From Streptomyces gelaticus (lineage in GTDB: Bacteria; Actinomycetota; Actinomycetes; Streptomycetales; Streptomycetaceae): DNA of 64,000 nt. Position numbers and translations under genes: made by a program. Under the pieces are notes generated by a model that ran no database searches, was not told the origin of the DNA, and saw nothing but the letters and a program-made list of their open reading frames with translations. Position 1 is the first letter of the stretch; each line of letters starts with the position of its first letter. Location: assembly GCF_014649535.1 (NCBI RefSeq), contig NZ_BMTF01000002.1:124001-188000 (forward strand), written 5' to 3'. This document shows positions 25,213-34,687 of this stretch, in pieces.

Positions 25213-28200
25213 GTGACCAAGCCGCCCTTCACGCACCTTCACGTCCACACCCAGTACTCGCTGCTGGACGGTGCCGCGCGGCTCAAGGACATGTTCGAGG
25301 CGTGCGGCGAGATGGGCATGTCGCACATCGCGATGACCGACCACGGCAACCTGCACGGCGCCTACGACTTCTTCCACTCGGCCAAGAAGGCGGGGGTGAC
25401 GCCGATCATCGGCATCGAGGCGTACGTCGCCCCGGAGTCGCGCAAGCACAAGCGGAAGATCCAGTGGGGCCAGCCGCACCAGAAGCGCGACGACGTGTCG
25501 GGTTCGGGTGGTTACACCCACAAGACGATCTGGGCGGCGAACAACACCGGGCTGCACAACCTCTTCCGGCTCTCCTCCGACGCCTACGCCGAGGGCTGGC
25601 TGCAGAAGTGGCCGCGCATGGACAAGGAGACCATCGCCCAGTGGTCCGAGGGCCTGATCGCGTCCACCGGCTGCCCCTCGGGCGAGGTGCAGACCCGGCT
25701 GCGGCTCGGCCAGTTCGACGAGGCCGTCCAGGCCGCCTCCGACTACAAGGACATCTTCGGCGAGGGCAGGTACTTCCTGGAGCTGATGGACCACGGCATC
25801 GAGATCGAGCGCCGGGTCCGCGACGGGCTCCTCGAAATCGGCAAGAAGCTCGGCATCCCGCCGCTGGTGACCAACGACTCGCACTACACCTACGCCCACG
25901 AGGCCACCGCGCACGACGCCCTGCTCTGCATCCAGACCGGCAAGAACCTCTCCGACCCGGACCGCTTCCGCTTCGACGGCACCGGCTACTACCTCAAGAC
26001 GACCGAGGAGATGTACGGCGTCGACTCCTCCGACGCCTGGCAGGAGGGCTGCGCCAACACCCTGCTGGTCGCGCAGCAGATCGACACCACCGGCATGTTC
26101 GAGAAGCGCGACCTGATGCCGAAGTTCGAGATCCCGGACGGCTACACGGAGATCACCTGGTTCCAGGAAGAGGTCCGCGTCGGCATGAACCGGCGCTTCC
26201 CGGGGGGTGTTCCCGAGGACCGGCAGAAGCAGGTCGAGTACGAGATGGACATCATCATCCAGATGGGGTTCCCGGGATACTTCCTGGTCGTCGCCGACTT
26301 CATCATGTGGGCGAAGAACAACGGCATCGCGGTCGGCCCCGGCCGAGGCTCCGCCGCCGGTTCGATCGTGGCGTACGCGATGGGCATCACCGACCTCGAC
26401 CCGATCGAGCACGGACTGATCTTCGAGCGGTTCCTCAACCCCGAGCGCGTCTCCATGCCCGATGTCGACATCGACTTCGACGAGCGCCGGCGCGTCGAAG
26501 TGATCAGGTACGTGACGGAGAAGTACGGCGCCGACAAGGTCGCCATGATCGGCACGTACGGAAAGATCAAGGCGAAGAACGCCATCAAGGACTCCGCCCG
26601 GGTCCTCGGCTACCCGTACGCGATGGGCGACCGGCTCACCAAGGCCATGCCCGCCGACGTCCTCGGCAAGGGCATCGACCTCAACGGCATCACCGACCCC
26701 AAGCACCCGCGCTACAGCGAGGCGGGCGAGATCCGGGGGATGTACGAGAACGAGCCGGACGTCAAGAAGGTCATCGACACCGCGAAGGGTGTCGAGGGCC
26801 TGGTCCGGCAGATGGGCGTGCACGCCGCCGGCGTCATCATGTCCAGCGAGCCGATCGTCGACCACGCCCCGATCTGGGTGCGGCACACCGACGGCGTCAC
26901 CATCACGCAGTGGGACTACCCGCAGTGCGAGTCGCTCGGCCTGCTGAAGATGGACTTCCTGGGCCTGCGCAACCTCACCATCATGGACGACGCCGTGAAG
27001 ATGGTGGAGTCCAACAAGGGCGTCAAGCTGGACCTGCTCGGCCTCCCGCTGGACGACCCCAAGACGTACGAGATGCTCTGCCGCGGTGACACGCTCGGCG
27101 TGTTCCAGTTCGACGGCGGCCCGATGCGCTCCCTGCTGCGCCAGATGCAGCCCGACAACTTCGAGGACATTTCCGCCGTCTCGGCCCTCTACCGGCCGGG
27201 CCCGATGGGCATGAACTCGCACACGAACTACGCCGAGCGCAAGAACGGCCGCCAGGAGATCACCCCGATCCACCCGGAGCTGGAGGAGCCCCTCAAGGAG
27301 GTCCTCGGCCTCACCTACGGCCTGATCGTGTACCAGGAGCAGGTGCAGAAGGCCGCCCAGATCGTCGCCGGCTACTCGCTCGGCGAGGCCGACATCCTGC
27401 GCCGCGTGATGGGCAAGAAGAAGCCGGAGGAGCTGGCGAAGAACTTCGTCCTGTTCGAGGCGGGAGCCAAGGAGAAGGGCTTCTCCGACGCCGCGATCAA
27501 GGCGCTGTGGGACGTGCTGGTCCCGTTCGCCGGATACGCGTTCAACAAGGCGCACTCCTCCGCGTACGGCCTGGTCACCTACTGGACCGCGTACCTCAAG
27601 GCGAACTACCCCGCCGAATACATGGCGGCGCTGCTGACCTCGGTCAAGGACGACAAGGACAAGTCGGCCGTCTACCTCAACGAGTGCCGCCGCATGGGCA
27701 TCAAGGTGCTGCCGCCCAATGTGAACGAGTCGCTGTCGAACTTCGCCGCCCAGGGCGACGACGTGATCCTCTTCGGCCTCACCGCCGTGCGCAACGTCGG
27801 CCAGAACGTCGTCGACTCGATCATCCGGTGCCGCAAGGCCAAGGGGAAGTACAGCTCCTTCCCCGACTTCCTGGACAAGGTCGAGGCGGTCGTCTGCAAC
27901 AAGCGCACCGTCGAATCGCTGATCAAGGCCGGCGCCTTCGACGAGATGGGCCACACCCGCAAGGGCCTGGTGGCCCACCACGAACCGATGATCGACAACG
28001 TGGTGCAGGTCAAGCGCAAGGAGGCCGAGGGGCAGTTCGACCTCTTCGGCGGCATGGGCGAGGAGGAGAGCGACGAGCCGGGCTTCGGGCTCGACGTGGA
28101 GTTCTCCGACATCGAGTGGGAGAAGTCCTACCTGCTCGCCCAGGAGCGCGAGATGCTCGGCCTCTACGTCTCCGACCACCCGCTCTTCGGTCTGGAACAC

Positions 28201-28752
28201 GTGCTGTCCGACAAGGCCGACTCCTCGATCTCCCAGCTGACCGGCGGCGAGCACGCGGACGGCGCCATCGTCACCGTCGGCGGCATCATCTCCGGCCTCC
28301 AGCGCAAGATGACCAAGCAGGGCAACGCCTGGGCCATCGCCACCGTCGAGGACCTGGCCGGTTCCATCGAGTGCATGTTCTTCCCGGCCACCTACCAACT
28401 GGTCTCCACCCAGCTGGTCGAGGACACCGTCGTCTTCGTCAAGGGACGCCTCGACAAGCGCGAGGACGTGCCCCGGCTGGTCGCCATGGAGATGCAGGTC
28501 CCCGACATCTCGTCGGCCGGCACCAACGCCCCCGTGGTCCTCACCATCCCCACCGTCAAGATCACCCCGCCGATGGTCAGCCGCCTCGGCGAGGTCCTCA
28601 GCAGCCACCGGGGCGACACCGAGGTACGGATCAGGCTCCAGGGCCCCCGCAAGACCACGGTGCTCCGGCTCGACCGGCACCGGGTCAAGCCGGACCCGGC
28701 GCTCTTCGGCGACCTGAAGGTGCTGCTCGGCCCGTCCTGCCTGGCCGGCTGA
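25213..28752 (+). CDS. dnaE: DNA polymerase III alpha subunit (DnaE1)
   Basis: 1179 aa; GTG 25213 with CGGAGG 7 nt upstream. The reading frame continues upstream but without family similarity. Replicative polymerase of the C family. The N-terminal PHP domain begins FTHLHVHTQYSLLDGAARL, with further His/Asp metal ligands (MTDHGNLHGA). The polymerase palm motif PDVDIDFDERRR lies near residue 417, followed by FNKAHSSAYGLVTYWTAYLK and helix-hairpin-helix/OB-fold regions (ITVGGIISGLQRKMTKQGN) in the C-terminal third. Length matches the actinobacterial DnaE1 of about 1180 aa. Confidence 0.98.
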   Translation: MTKPPFTHLHVHTQYSLLDGAARLKDMFEACGEMGMSHIAMTDHGNLHGAYDFFHSAKKAGVTPIIGIEAYVAPESRKHKRKIQWGQPHQKRDDVSGSGGYTHKTIWAANNTGLHNLFRLSSDAYAEGWLQKWPRMDKETIAQWSEGLIASTGCPSGEVQTRLRLGQFDEAVQAASDYKDIFGEGRYFLELMDHGIEIERRVRDGLLEIGKKLGIPPLVTNDSHYTYAHEATAHDALLCIQTGKNLSDPDRFRFDGTGYYLKTTEEMYGVDSSDAWQEGCANTLLVAQQIDTTGMFEKRDLMPKFEIPDGYTEITWFQEEVRVGMNRRFPGGVPEDRQKQVEYEMDIIIQMGFPGYFLVVADFIMWAKNNGIAVGPGRGSAAGSIVAYAMGITDLDPIEHGLIFERFLNPERVSMPDVDIDFDERRRVEVIRYVTEKYGADKVAMIGTYGKIKAKNAIKDSARVLGYPYAMGDRLTKAMPADVLGKGIDLNGITDPKHPRYSEAGEIRGMYENEPDVKKVIDTAKGVEGLVRQMGVHAAGVIMSSEPIVDHAPIWVRHTDGVTITQWDYPQCESLGLLKMDFLGLRNLTIMDDAVKMVESNKGVKLDLLGLPLDDPKTYEMLCRGDTLGVFQFDGGPMRSLLRQMQPDNFEDISAVSALYRPGPMGMNSHTNYAERKNGRQEITPIHPELEEPLKEVLGLTYGLIVYQEQVQKAAQIVAGYSLGEADILRRVMGKKKPEELAKNFVLFEAGAKEKGFSDAAIKALWDVLVPFAGYAFNKAHSSAYGLVTYWTAYLKANYPAEYMAALLTSVKDDKDKSAVYLNECRRMGIKVLPPNVNESLSNFAAQGDDVILFGLTAVRNVGQNVVDSIIRCRKAKGKYSSFPDFLDKVEAVVCNKRTVESLIKAGAFDEMGHTRKGLVAHHEPMIDNVVQVKRKEAEGQFDLFGGMGEEESDEPGFGLDVEFSDIEWEKSYLLAQEREMLGLYVSDHPLFGLEHVLSDKADSSISQLTGGEHADGAIVTVGGIISGLQRKMTKQGNAWAIATVEDLAGSIECMFFPATYQLVSTQLVEDTVVFVKGRLDKREDVPRLVAMEMQVPDISSAGTNAPVVLTIPTVKITPPMVSRLGEVLSSHRGDTEVRIRLQGPRKTTVLRLDRHRVKPDPALFGDLKVLLGPSCLAG

Positions 28753-28775
28753 GCCGGCTCTCCCGCACAGACGTA

Positions 28776-28814
28776 CGAGAGGGGCGCCCCGCGGAAGCGG
28801 GTGCGCCCCTCTCG
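28776..28814. terminator. Bidirectional terminator after dnaE
   Basis: 12-bp perfect stem CGAGAGGGGCGC (28776-28787) with GCGCCCCTCTCG (28803-28814); the loop can pair further (CCC/GGG). It lies between convergent dnaE and the 59-aa gene. Confidence 0.8.
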
Positions 28815-28851
28815 GTCATCGGGCCGCAGTCCGGACCGCAGACGGCTCCGG

Positions 28852-29031
28852 TCAGTTGTGACCGAAGCGCCGCTGGTGCTTACGGGCAACATCGGCAGGG
28901 CTGCCCTGGGCCTGCGACTGAGGCTGTATCTGCGAGTCGTACGCGCTCGTCTTGGCCTCTTCCGCGCCGCGCTCCGGACCGGACGCGCGGTTCTGCTGGC
29001 TGCCCTGCTTGCGGTTCTTGTTCTTGGCCAT
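28852..29031 (-). CDS. Small basic/hydrophilic conserved protein (59 aa)
   Basis: 59 aa from ATG 29031 (MAKNKNRKQGSQQNRASG), with AGGAGG 6-7 nt upstream; the good ribosome site decides this start over longer frames. Highly polar, rich in Gln, Lys, Arg and Ser, no hydrophobic segment, ending VARKHQRRFGHN. Small proteins of this MAKNKNR type are common in Streptomyces; function unknown. Probably monocistronic, with a terminator beyond its stop. Confidence 0.8.
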   Translation of the reverse strand: MAKNKNRKQGSQQNRASGPERGAEEAKTSAYDSQIQPQSQAQGSPADVARKHQRRFGHN

Positions 29032-29264
29032 GGTGTTCCTCCTGTGGGGACTCTCGGGGCCAGGACCGCGTTCAGATTCACATAGCGGGATAAGCCGTGC
29101 ATGTTGGATCATTACCGTGCGTAGTGGTGGGGCGGGATGCGTCGTTTTCCCGATCCGCCACGCCGATGATCGAGTTCCGGACGTCAACCCCTGCGCGGTC
29201 GGGCAGACTCGAAGGAAACCCTTGGCAAAGACCGCACCCGAACTTCCGGAAGAGGGTGGATCGC

Positions 29265-30536
29265 GTGGACCGTTGCGTCGTTCTGGTGGACGCCGGCTAC
29301 TTGCTGGGCGCAGCCGCGAGTCTGCTGGCCGGGGAGCCCGCGCGTTCCCGCATCACGGTCGACCACGCGGCCCTCATCCGGGGTCTGCGCGACCGGGCCG
29401 AGGCCGATACGCAGCAGCCGCTGCTGCGGATCTACTGGTTCGACGGCGCCCCCGACCGCGTGCCGCAGCCCGAGCACCGCAGACTGCGCGTGATGCCCCG
29501 GGTGACCGTCCGGCTCGGCGCCCTCACCCGCAGCGACGGGCGCTGGGCACAGAAGGGCGTCGACGCCGCGATGCACGCCGAGCTCACCGAACTCGCCAGG
29601 AACCGGGCCTGCTCGGACGTGGTGCTGGTGACTGGCGACGGAGACCTGCTGCCCGGCCTGATGTCCGCCAAGGAACACGGCGTCGCCGTCCACCTGTGGG
29701 CCGTCCAGGCCGCCGACGGCGACTACAACCAGTCCGAGGACCTGGTGGCCGAGGCCGACGAACGAAGGGTGCTCGACCGGGCCTGGATCACTCAGGCCGT
29801 ACGTCCCAAGGAGACCGGCGGCATCTGCGCCCCGCCGCCCGCGCCCCGCCCGGAGATTGCCGCGATCCTCTCCGCGCCGCTGCCCGAGGCCGCCCTCGCC
29901 GCCTCCGCCGAGCGGACCGCCGAGGTCCAGGGGGCCGCCGCCGACGGCACGGCCCCGCCGTCCGAGCAGAGCCCCGGCACCGACCGGCCGCCGCACGCGG
30001 GCAGGGGCGTCCCCACCCCCAAGGACCTGGCGGGCAGCCTGCGCGGCCCCGGCGCCCAGCCCGACCGGCACCTCCCGCCGCCCTCGCCCGCCGGCGCGAC
30101 CCTGCGCTGGTCCTCCGACAAGAGCTGGACGGACCGCGGCGGACCGCTGGGCGAGCCCGCCGAGACCGCCTCCCTGCCGACGCTGGCCCAGCTCACCAGC
30201 GCCGAGCAGCGCTGGGCGGACCGCGAGGAGGACATCACCACCGTCGGCGGCGACCCCTTCGAGGTGGGCCAGGTCTTCGCCCGTCGCTGGATGGAGCGGC
30301 TTCCGGAGACCGTCCATCTGCAGACGCTGTCGAGCATGTATCCCCGCATCCCGCACCGCATCGACGGCGAACTGCTGCGCTACGCGGCACGCTTCGGCCT
30401 GCTCGCCCACAAGGACGACCAGATCGACGAGCACGACCGCTACGCGATCCGGGCGGGATTCTGGCGGGAGATCGATGTACGGGCCGCGGCCGAACACACC
30501 CCTGCGGCGGACCGGACGACCCCGCCCGCCGGCTGA
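29265..30536 (+). CDS. NYN-domain (LabA/DUF88-like) putative RNase
   Basis: 423 aa from GTG 29265 (VDRCVVLVDAGYLLG); GTG 29256 is three codons earlier but lies too close to the GGAAGAGGG ribosome site. The N-terminal NYN/PIN-like nuclease domain (about 1-170) has acidic metal ligands in VDAGYLLG, QKGVDAAMHAELTELA and DVVLVTGDGDLLPGLM. A long Pro/Ala/Gly-rich linker (about 185-290) is followed by a C-terminal helical domain (about 295-415, RRWMERLPETVHLQTLSSMYPRIPHRIDGELLRYA), similar to the OST-HTH/LOTUS-type tails of such proteins, though I am unsure. A role in RNA turnover is inferred. Confidence 0.82.
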   Translation: MDRCVVLVDAGYLLGAAASLLAGEPARSRITVDHAALIRGLRDRAEADTQQPLLRIYWFDGAPDRVPQPEHRRLRVMPRVTVRLGALTRSDGRWAQKGVDAAMHAELTELARNRACSDVVLVTGDGDLLPGLMSAKEHGVAVHLWAVQAADGDYNQSEDLVAEADERRVLDRAWITQAVRPKETGGICAPPPAPRPEIAAILSAPLPEAALAASAERTAEVQGAAADGTAPPSEQSPGTDRPPHAGRGVPTPKDLAGSLRGPGAQPDRHLPPPSPAGATLRWSSDKSWTDRGGPLGEPAETASLPTLAQLTSAEQRWADREEDITTVGGDPFEVGQVFARRWMERLPETVHLQTLSSMYPRIPHRIDGELLRYAARFGLLAHKDDQIDEHDRYAIRAGFWREIDVRAAAEHTPAADRTTPPAG

Positions 30537-30648
30537 CCGCCGGGCGCGACCGGGGGCGGGCGGCCCGGTCTCCGACCGCCCCGGCGGCGCCCGGCCGGTG
30601 TGGCCCCGGGCGCAATCCGGGGCATCCGACCCCGTACCCTCGTACCTC

Positions 30649-31665
30649 GTGAGTACGGGCACAGCACAGGCGCAGCCGGCGACCGGGACCGTGTGCGCGG
30701 TGCATGATCTGGTCAAGACCTATCCCGCCGCCCGCGGCCGCCGCGGCGCACCCGCCACACCCGAGGTGCGTGCCACCGACGGGATCTGCCTGGACGTGCG
30801 GCGCGGTGAGATCTTCGGACTCCTCGGCCCCAACGGCGCCGGCAAGTCCACCCTCGTACGCCAGCTCACCGGGCTGATGCGTCCCGACTCCGGCGGCGTC
30901 ACCGTGCTGGGCCACGATCTCGTACGCCACCCGGAGCGGGCATCCCGGCTGATCGGCTACCTCGGGCAGGAGTCCACCGCCCTCGACGAGCTGACCGTGT
31001 CGCTCGCCGCCGAGACCACCGGACGGCTGCGCGGCCTCACGGCGGCGGACGCCCGCGCCGAGCGCGACGCCGTGCTCGGCGAACTCGGGCTCACCGAGAT
31101 CGCGGGTCGCCCCCTGAAGAAGCTCTCCGGTGGACAGCGCAGGCTCGCCTGCTTCGCGGCCGCACTGGTCGGCGAGCGGCCGCTGCTCGTACTGGACGAG
31201 CCGACGACCGGCATGGACCCCGTCGCGCGGCGTGCCGTCTGGGCCGCCGTGGACCGGCGCCGGGCCGAGCGCGGCACGACGGTACTGCTGGTCACCCACA
31301 ACGTCATCGAGGCCGAGACGGTCCTCGACCGGGTTGCCGTGATCGAACGCGGCAAGGTCATCGCCTGCGACACGCCGAACGGGCTCAAGGAACGTGTCGC
31401 GGGCGAGGTCCGGGTCGAGCTGGTGTGGCGCGACCGGGCACCCCTGGACGTGCCCGAAGTCGCCGCGCTGCGCGCCTCGGCCCGGGAGTCCGGCCGCCGC
31501 TGGGTGCTGCGGCTCGGCCCCGACGAGGCACGGGCGGCGGTCGCCGCGGTGACCGGCGGCGCGGCCTTCGCCGCACTCGACGACTTCACGCTGGCGACAC
31601 CCAGCCTGGAGGACGTCTATCTCGCCCTCGGCGGGGACGCGACCAAAGGACTGGTGAAGTCATGA
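30649..31665 (+). CDS. ABC transporter ATP-binding protein
   Basis: 338 aa, GTG 30649 (STGTAQAQPATG); no ribosome site is visible and the transcript may be leaderless. The full ABC ATPase domain is about 15-245: Walker A GPNGAGKST, Q-loop YLGQEST, signature LSGGQRR, Walker B LLVLDEPTTGMD and H-loop VTHN. A C-terminal extension of about 90 residues follows, typical of ABC-2 multidrug or antibiotic exporters (DrrA-like). The partner permease is the next gene. Substrate unknown. Confidence 0.92.
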   Translation: MSTGTAQAQPATGTVCAVHDLVKTYPAARGRRGAPATPEVRATDGICLDVRRGEIFGLLGPNGAGKSTLVRQLTGLMRPDSGGVTVLGHDLVRHPERASRLIGYLGQESTALDELTVSLAAETTGRLRGLTAADARAERDAVLGELGLTEIAGRPLKKLSGGQRRLACFAAALVGERPLLVLDEPTTGMDPVARRAVWAAVDRRRAERGTTVLLVTHNVIEAETVLDRVAVIERGKVIACDTPNGLKERVAGEVRVELVWRDRAPLDVPEVAALRASARESGRRWVLRLGPDEARAAVAAVTGGAAFAALDDFTLATPSLEDVYLALGGDATKGLVKS

Positions 31666-31732
31666 CCGGGGTGAGCCGGACGACCGGGTGCGGGTGCGCG
31701 GCCGGGCGGGGATCGAACAGGAGCAGCGCCAG

Positions 31733-32593
31733 GTGACGAGCATCGTTCCCGGGCACGCGGTGACCGGACCCGTCCGGGCAACGGCGGACGGCCGGACCGG
31801 TACCCCCGGCGACGCCACCGCCGAGGAGGAGGCGGGGCCCGCGCCGCTCGCCCCGCGGGCCCGGGTGTTCCCCTCGCTCGCGGCCGTCTACCGCGCCCAG
31901 CTGTCCAGGGCCAGGGTCGCGCGTATCCCGCTGCTCTTCGTCGCGACGTTCCAGTCCGTCGGGATCATGGTGCTGATGCGCGGAGTCGTCGACGGCGGCT
32001 CCGAGGCGCGGGCCGTCGTGGCCGGCTCCAGCGTCCTCGTCGTGGCCTTCGTGGCGCTCAATCTCCTCGCCCAGTACTTCGGGCAGCTGCGGGCCGGCGG
32101 CGGACTCGACCACTACGCCACCCTGCCGGTGCCGCCCGCCGCGGTGGTGCTCGGCTCGGCCGGGGCGTACGCCTCCTTCACGGTGCCGGGCACGATCGTC
32201 ACGGCCGTGGCCGGCAGTGTGCTGTTCGGGCTGCCGCTGACGCATCTGTGGGTGCTCGTCGCCGTCATCCCGCTCTCCGGGGCGGCACTCTCCGGGCTGG
32301 GCGCCGCGCTGGGGCTGCTCGCGCCCCGGCAGGAGCTGGCCACGCTGCTCGGTCAGCTGGGCATGTCGGCGGCACTGCTGCTCGGTGTGCTCCCGGCCGA
32401 CCGGCTGCCCGCACCGATGGGCTGGGCGCGCGATCTGCTGCCCTCCACCTACGGGGTCGAGGCACTCTCGCGCTCCTTCGACGCCCACCCGGACTGGGCG
32501 GTCGTCGCGCTGGACCTCGCCGTCTGCGCCGTCGTCGGCGTCCTCTCACTGGCCGTGGCGACCTGGGCGTACCGCAGGGCAGCGGTCCGGTGA
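31733..32593 (+). CDS. ABC-2 type transporter permease
   Basis: 286 aa from GTG 31733 (TSIVPGHAVTGPV) with AGGAG 9-13 nt upstream. Residues about 1-50 are cytoplasmic and Pro/Ala-rich, followed by six hydrophobic segments (near 60-80, 90-110, 135-160, 168-190, 200-220 and 255-275), as in ABC-2 permeases paired with DrrA-type ATPases. Motif-like stretch GWARDLLPSTYGVEALSRSF before the last helix. It forms an exporter with the preceding ATPase. Confidence 0.87.
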   Translation: MTSIVPGHAVTGPVRATADGRTGTPGDATAEEEAGPAPLAPRARVFPSLAAVYRAQLSRARVARIPLLFVATFQSVGIMVLMRGVVDGGSEARAVVAGSSVLVVAFVALNLLAQYFGQLRAGGGLDHYATLPVPPAAVVLGSAGAYASFTVPGTIVTAVAGSVLFGLPLTHLWVLVAVIPLSGAALSGLGAALGLLAPRQELATLLGQLGMSAALLLGVLPADRLPAPMGWARDLLPSTYGVEALSRSFDAHPDWAVVALDLAVCAVVGVLSLAVATWAYRRAAVR

Positions 32594-32627
32594 GGCGCGA
32601 CGCGGGGGCGCCTGGCACGATGGCACG

Positions 32628-33365
32628 GTGACCGCACCTCTGACGCCGCCTCACCAGCCCTCGTCCAACGATCCCTGGCAGACCCCGCCGAACTGGGGCG
32701 GCCCGGGTGGATCCGGCGGACCCGGTGGTTCGCACGGGGCCGGCGGGCACTACCCGGGAGCCCCGCTGGAATCACGGCAGGAGAAGGATCAGGATCTCCA
32801 GCCGGACCTGCGGCGGGCCGCGGTCGTCACTGCTCTCGTGACCCTCTCGGGCATCGGGCTCGGGCTCCTCTGGCTGTGGCTGGCGCCGAGGGTTCCGCTG
32901 ATCTCCGACAGCACCGCCGTCTTCCTGAAGGACAGCGAGGGCGAGGAGGCGATCGGCGCCGACGGGACGTTCGTGCTGCTGGCCCTGGCCTTCGGGGCAC
33001 TCTCCGCGGTGCTGGTCTTCTGGTTCCAGCGGCGCGGCGGCATCGCCCTGGTGGCGGGGCTCGCGCTGGGCGGGCTGCTCGGTTCGCTGCTGGCCTGGCG
33101 GCTGGGGGTGTGGCTCGGGCCGACCCAGGACGTGGTCGCGCACGCGCGGGCGGTCGGCAAGGGCGTGGTCTTCGACGCGCCGCTCCAGCTGCGGGCGAAG
33201 GGGGCGTTGCTGGCGTGGCCGCTGGCGGCGATGGCGGTGCACCTCGGCCTGACCGCGTTGTTCGGGCCGCGCGATCCGGAGCCGGAGTGGGGGGTGTTTC
33301 CGGGCATGCCGGGTGCGCCGGGCGTGCCCGGGTCCGGGGGGTCGGTGCCGCCGGTGAAGTCCTAG
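32628..33365 (+). CDS. DUF2567 membrane protein
   Basis: 245 aa, GTG 32628, 34 nt after the permease. The N-terminus (about 1-60) is Pro/Gly-rich and disordered (GGPGGSGGPGGSHGAGG). Four hydrophobic segments follow (about 63-85, 110-130, 138-160 and 190-210), and the tail is Gly/Pro-rich. Matches the actinobacterial DUF2567 membrane family, of unknown function, as far as I recognise it. The 3' end overlaps the convergent ybaK-type gene by 4 nt. Confidence 0.75.
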   Translation: MTAPLTPPHQPSSNDPWQTPPNWGGPGGSGGPGGSHGAGGHYPGAPLESRQEKDQDLQPDLRRAAVVTALVTLSGIGLGLLWLWLAPRVPLISDSTAVFLKDSEGEEAIGADGTFVLLALAFGALSAVLVFWFQRRGGIALVAGLALGGLLGSLLAWRLGVWLGPTQDVVAHARAVGKGVVFDAPLQLRAKGALLAWPLAAMAVHLGLTALFGPRDPEPEWGVFPGMPGAPGVPGSGGSVPPVKS

Positions 33366-33907
33366 TCGGGCCGCTGCGTGGGTACGGGCGCGCTCGGCTG
33401 ACGGCTGTCCCGGCCGATTTCCGCGAACACCGCGCCCGTCAGTGACGCCAGGTCCGCCGGGGCGAGTTCGACCTCCAGGCCGCGGCGGCCCGCCGAGACG
33501 CAGATCGTTTCGTGGGACTGTGCCGACGCGTCCAGCACCGTACGCAGCCGCTTGCGCTGGCCCAGGGGGGAGATGCCGCCCCGTACGTAGCCGGTGGTGC
33601 GTTCGGCGGCCGCCGGGTCGGCCATGGCGGCCCGCTTGCCGCCCACCGCGGAGGCCAGGGCCTTGAGGTCCAGGGTGCCGGCCACCGGGACTACCGCCAC
33701 GGTCAGGGTGCCGTCGATGTCCGCCACCAGGGTCTTGAAGACCCGGTCGGGAGAGACGCCCAGCGCCTGGGCCGCTTCCTCGCCGTAGGAGGCGGACGCC
33801 GGGTCGTGGTCGTAGGAGTGGACGGTGAACGCCGTGCCCGCCGCGGTCAGGGCGACCGTGGCGGGGGTGCCGCCGGACTGCTGCTGCTTCTTGGGCTTCT
33901 TCGCCAC
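33362..33907 (-). CDS. ybaK: YbaK/EbsC-type Cys-tRNA(Pro) deacylase
   Basis: 181 aa, GTG 33907 with GAGGA upstream. Single YbaK/INS-type editing domain that hydrolyses mischarged Cys-tRNA(Pro) in trans. Family features: FTVHSYDHDPASASYGEEAAQALG, the catalytic lysine region VFKTLVADIDGTL, and KRAAMADPAAAERTTGYVRGGISPLGQRKRLRTV. Length is usual for the family (about 160-180 aa). The basic MAKKPKKQQQ start is an extension typical of Streptomyces. Confidence 0.92.
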   Translation of the reverse strand: MAKKPKKQQQSGGTPATVALTAAGTAFTVHSYDHDPASASYGEEAAQALGVSPDRVFKTLVADIDGTLTVAVVPVAGTLDLKALASAVGGKRAAMADPAAAERTTGYVRGGISPLGQRKRLRTVLDASAQSHETICVSAGRRGLEVELAPADLASLTGAVFAEIGRDSRQPSAPVPTQRPD

Positions 33908-33938
33908 GGGGACGGTCCTCGGTCGATCGGTGGTCGGA

Positions 33939-34682
33939 TCAGTTGGGGTGGGTCGGGGCGCGGGTCAGATCCACCGCGGGCAGGGACGGCAGATGGCGGA
34001 TGACGGCGGTCTCGGAGCGCAGCAGCATCAGTTCCTCGCGCAGCCGGGTCGCGGTGTCGGGCGCCTGGAGCAGCCGCTGCTTGGCCGGTACGTCGAGTAC
34101 GGCCGCCGCCGCGACCAGGTAGGAGACGACGGCGGGGTCGTCGGGCAGGTCCGCGCCGGTCGTGAGGGACCGCTCGCTCGCCCCGGCCAGTCGCTTCTGG
34201 TAGGTGCGGAAGGCCCGCAGTACGCCCTCGGCGAGTGCCCCCGCCTCCTCGCCGGGCCCCTCGTCCAGTTCTTCGAGCTCGGCCGTCAGAAACGGGCCGC
34301 TCGCGTCGACGGAGAGCAGCTTGACCCGGGTGGTGCCGGTCGCCAGGACCTCGAAGCTGCCGTCCGGCCGCTCCCGGATCTTCGCCGCGTCGGCGATGCA
34401 GCCGACCCGGTGGAAGGTCTGGACCGGGTCGGGGCCGAAGCCGTCGGCGGGGCCGCGTTCGGCGGGGACGTTCACCGCGTCCGGCATTCCGGTGCCCGTC
34501 GGGGCGGTCTCGCGGCCGTCGCGGATCGCGACCACGGCGAAGCGGCGGGGCTCGTCCTCGTCGGTCTTCAGGAGCTCGCGCATCATGGCGCGATAACGCT
34601 CCTCGAAGACGTTCAGCGGCAGCACGAGGCCGGGGAACAGCACCGCGTTCAGCGGGAACAGAGGCAGGCGAGCGGTGGTCAC
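33939..34682 (-). CDS. LON substrate-binding-domain protein
   Basis: 247 aa from GTG 34682 (TTARLPLFPLNAVLFPGLVL). Consists only of the LON N-terminal (PUA-like) domain: LPLFPLNAVLFPGLVLPLNVFEERY at the start, CIADAAKIRERPDGSFEVLATGTTRVKLL in the middle and an all-helical end (LLQAPDTATRLREELMLLRSETAVI). No ATPase or protease domain, so not the Lon protease. A stand-alone family (YcaL/CRBN-like fold) of unknown role. Nearly overlaps the gene upstream at 34688. Confidence 0.85.
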   Translation of the reverse strand: MTTARLPLFPLNAVLFPGLVLPLNVFEERYRAMMRELLKTDEDEPRRFAVVAIRDGRETAPTGTGMPDAVNVPAERGPADGFGPDPVQTFHRVGCIADAAKIRERPDGSFEVLATGTTRVKLLSVDASGPFLTAELEELDEGPGEEAGALAEGVLRAFRTYQKRLAGASERSLTTGADLPDDPAVVSYLVAAAAVLDVPAKQRLLQAPDTATRLREELMLLRSETAVIRHLPSLPAVDLTRAPTHPN

Positions 34683-34687
34683 AACGC

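Noticed and set aside
25129..28680. 1183-codon open frame opposite dnaE
   Set aside because: Composition is rich in His, Asp, Val and Gly as expected from the complement of a high-GC gene; dnaE itself has full polymerase motifs.
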